Shown piece after piece: positions 56,348 through 57,301 of a DNA stretch of 57,301 bases. The stretch comes from Spirochaetota bacterium. GTDB lineage: Bacteria; Spirochaetota; UBA4802; UB4802. Within the stretch, counting starts at the first letter, position 1, and every line of letters begins with the position of its first letter. The stretch spans positions 1 to 57,301 of the forward strand of contig JARYLT010000008.1 of the NCBI GenBank assembly GCA_029907515.1. The letters run 5' to 3'. The position numbers and the translations under genes are program-made. The notes beneath the pieces are model-generated. The model ran no database searches and was not told the origin of the DNA. It worked only from the letters and a program-made list of their open reading frames with translations.

Positions 56348-56729
56348 ATATTCCTCCGAAATTATGTTTATGGTTTATTCATTTGATCACTATGGCCTTC
56401 ATGCTGCCATTATGAGTTTATGTTCTATCATGTAAAAGCTTGACTTAAAAAATTTCCCACTGTTATTTTAAACTTGATTGGGTATCTCCATTATACTGTA
56501 CAACTCAAAATTACATTCAGGATGCTACTATCAGTAGCAATCTGCATACTTAAATTTCAGGAAGAGAAATCCTGATATTAAAATAAACATTCCTTGCGGT
56601 TACTATCGCCCAAAAACATTACATTATGAAAACTATTTACCTGCATTAATTTCAAAATTAAATGTGTCAAAAATTTCTATTTTTTATGAACCACTCTTCA
56701 GTATATTTTACTCACAATCTGCTTGTATC
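56348..56729. other. 382-bp intergenic region
   Basis: Between two minus-strand genes. Seen: a GCGATAGT copy on the minus strand (56602-56609), a 7-bp hairpin TGCTACT/AGTAGCA (56523-56539), and a perfect TATAAT on the minus strand (56490-56495), about 140 nt before the LysM gene, with only a weak -35. No coding frame. Confidence 0.4.
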
Positions 56730-57068
56730 TTAGCGTTTAAATGACTCTATGGCAGCCTCTTCAGAATCATATATTTCAAAGAAGGACGTTAACTTTGTGA
56801 GTTCAAATACCTTTCGCACTGATGCAAAAACATTAATGATCTTTAATCCACCCTGATATTTCTTTAAATTTGAAAGGCTGGATATCAATGCCCCAATCCC
56901 TGAAGAGTCAATATACGTAACTTTTTCCAGATTAATGATGACATTAAATTTTTTTTCTTCTATAAGACTGTTGATGATGTCCTTAATTTCCGGAGCATTG
57001 TAAAGGTCTATCTCACCAGATATATCCAGTATGACAACATCATCCTTAGTTCTTTTTGTAATATCCAT
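56730..57068 (-). CDS. STAS-domain anti-anti-sigma factor (anti-sigma factor antagonist)
   Basis: 112 residues, a single STAS domain (SpoIIAA/RsbV type). The core ITKRTKDDVVILDISGEIDLYNAP and the phospho-site YIDSSGIGALISSL, whose first or second Ser is the phosphorylated residue in homologues, are intact. In partner switching, an anti-sigma kinase phosphorylates it and a SpoIIE-type phosphatase reactivates it; the phosphatase at 38950-41265 is a plausible partner, 16 kb away. No kinase is in the window. Confidence 0.93.
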   Translation of the reverse strand: MDITKRTKDDVVILDISGEIDLYNAPEIKDIINSLIEEKKFNVIINLEKVTYIDSSGIGALISSLSNLKKYQGGLKIINVFASVRKVFELTKLTSFFEIYDSEEAAIESFKR

Positions 57069-57114
57069 AAATAGTTAACTCCCCAAAATAATGCTTACAG
57101 TGCATCATCAGATA

Positions 57115-57143
57115 ATACTACAATACTGAAAATAACATGTCAA
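57115..57143 (-). promoter_or_regulatory. predicted sigma-70 promoter of the STAS gene
   Basis: Minus strand TTGACA (57138-57143), 17-nt spacer, TAGTAT (57115-57120). Same TAGTAT as in the nrdJ promoter. Leader ~40 nt with a GGGGAG about 10 nt before the ATG. Confidence 0.5.
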
Positions 57144-57301
57144 GATATTTTATTTTTATTGTTTTGTAAACAATTTTTTTTTACAACCTGTTCTAATACT
57201 GTGCAAATTCCAGAATGAAATACTACATAAAATAAAAAAATTGTTTTACCACCAGATTTTTTTATTGACATAATCAATATTATTATATTCAATTTTATTA
57301 A

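Larger units (their letters stand above)
493..56609. repeat. dispersed octamer family GCGATAGT / GCGATAGC
   Basis: Exact GCGATAGT starts at 1481, 3736, 6225, 18173, 25085, 25314, 28070, 29540, 33680, 35167, 40245, 44660 and 49418 (plus strand), and its complement starts at 3424, 27740, 33889, 37437, 38941, 47077, 51840 and 56602. GCGATAGC starts at 493, 8574, 42768 and 56251; its complement at 1045, 8804 and 29650. Counted by eye. Three GCGATAGT sites are intergenic (28070, 44660, 56602); the others lie in genes, in all reading frames, on either strand. Confidence 0.8.

Noticed and set aside
493-56609. The octamer as a version of the cyanobacterial HIP1 (GCGATCGC) palindrome
   Set aside because: GCGATAGT is not palindromic and no excess of GCGATCGC is seen; the resemblance is limited to the first five bases.
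493-56609. The octamer as a CRISPR or tandem repeat
   Set aside because: Copies are kilobases apart, without regular spacing or long conserved flanks.

Overview
The window looks like chromosomal DNA from an AT-rich, Gram-negative (diderm) bacterium. Lipoproteins with lipoboxes, secreted beta-barrel-like proteins, TPR lipoproteins, a SpoIIE-type phosphatase with a STAS protein, and a 46.3 kb protein resembling small Borrelia-type barrels suggest a spirochaete or a relative. That is an inference: there is no rRNA or other clean marker here. Most genes lie on the minus strand. I see no tRNA, rRNA, CRISPR array, prophage or intact insertion sequence.

Layout. 0-4.2 kb: edge of a polysaccharide locus (PglF/WbpM-type protein, DegT-type aminotransferase, a specialised NusG and an unusual winged-helix/nucleotidyltransferase-like regulator), with a small barrel protein and a DUF2177 membrane protein. 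4.5-14 kb: one long minus-strand translation/RNA operon in the order rimP-nusA-infB-rbfA-truB-rpsO-pnp-M16 peptidase, with a promoter and an intrinsic terminator in its leader. 14-25 kb: HEAT-repeat giant, TPR proteins, an orphan oligopeptide-ABC ATPase, a MoxR/VWA pair, YjbQ, an orphan 570-residue protein. 25-36.5 kb: mnmD, a lipoprotein, yggU, a candidate structured RNA, a lipoprotein hydrolase, two metallo-beta-lactamase/methyltransferase genes, B12-dependent nrdJ, carA, and two paralogous membrane proteins. 36.5-43.2 kb: a barrel-SppA fusion, an active SpoIIE phosphatase, its apparently dead paralogue, and tmk. 43-50.4 kb: pgi, tsaC/sua5, thioesterase, barrel protein, ugd, lhgO, MBL hydrolase. 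50.4-57.3 kb: IS110-type debris and repeats, FecR-domain lipoprotein, glyA, mazG bracketed by two related palindromic elements, LysM lipoprotein, STAS protein.

The strongest unexplained signal is a dispersed octamer, GCGATAGT (complement ACTATCGC). I count 21 exact copies plus 7 of GCGATAGC, on both strands, in all reading frames and between genes; about 1-2 copies of GCGATAGT would be expected by chance at this base composition. It behaves like a genome-wide DNA signal (compare HIP1, DNA-uptake, Chi or KOPS sequences). Second are a roughly 165-nt minus-strand candidate RNA at 26.5 kb, with promoter, three hairpins and terminator, and the terminator in the rimP-nusA leader.
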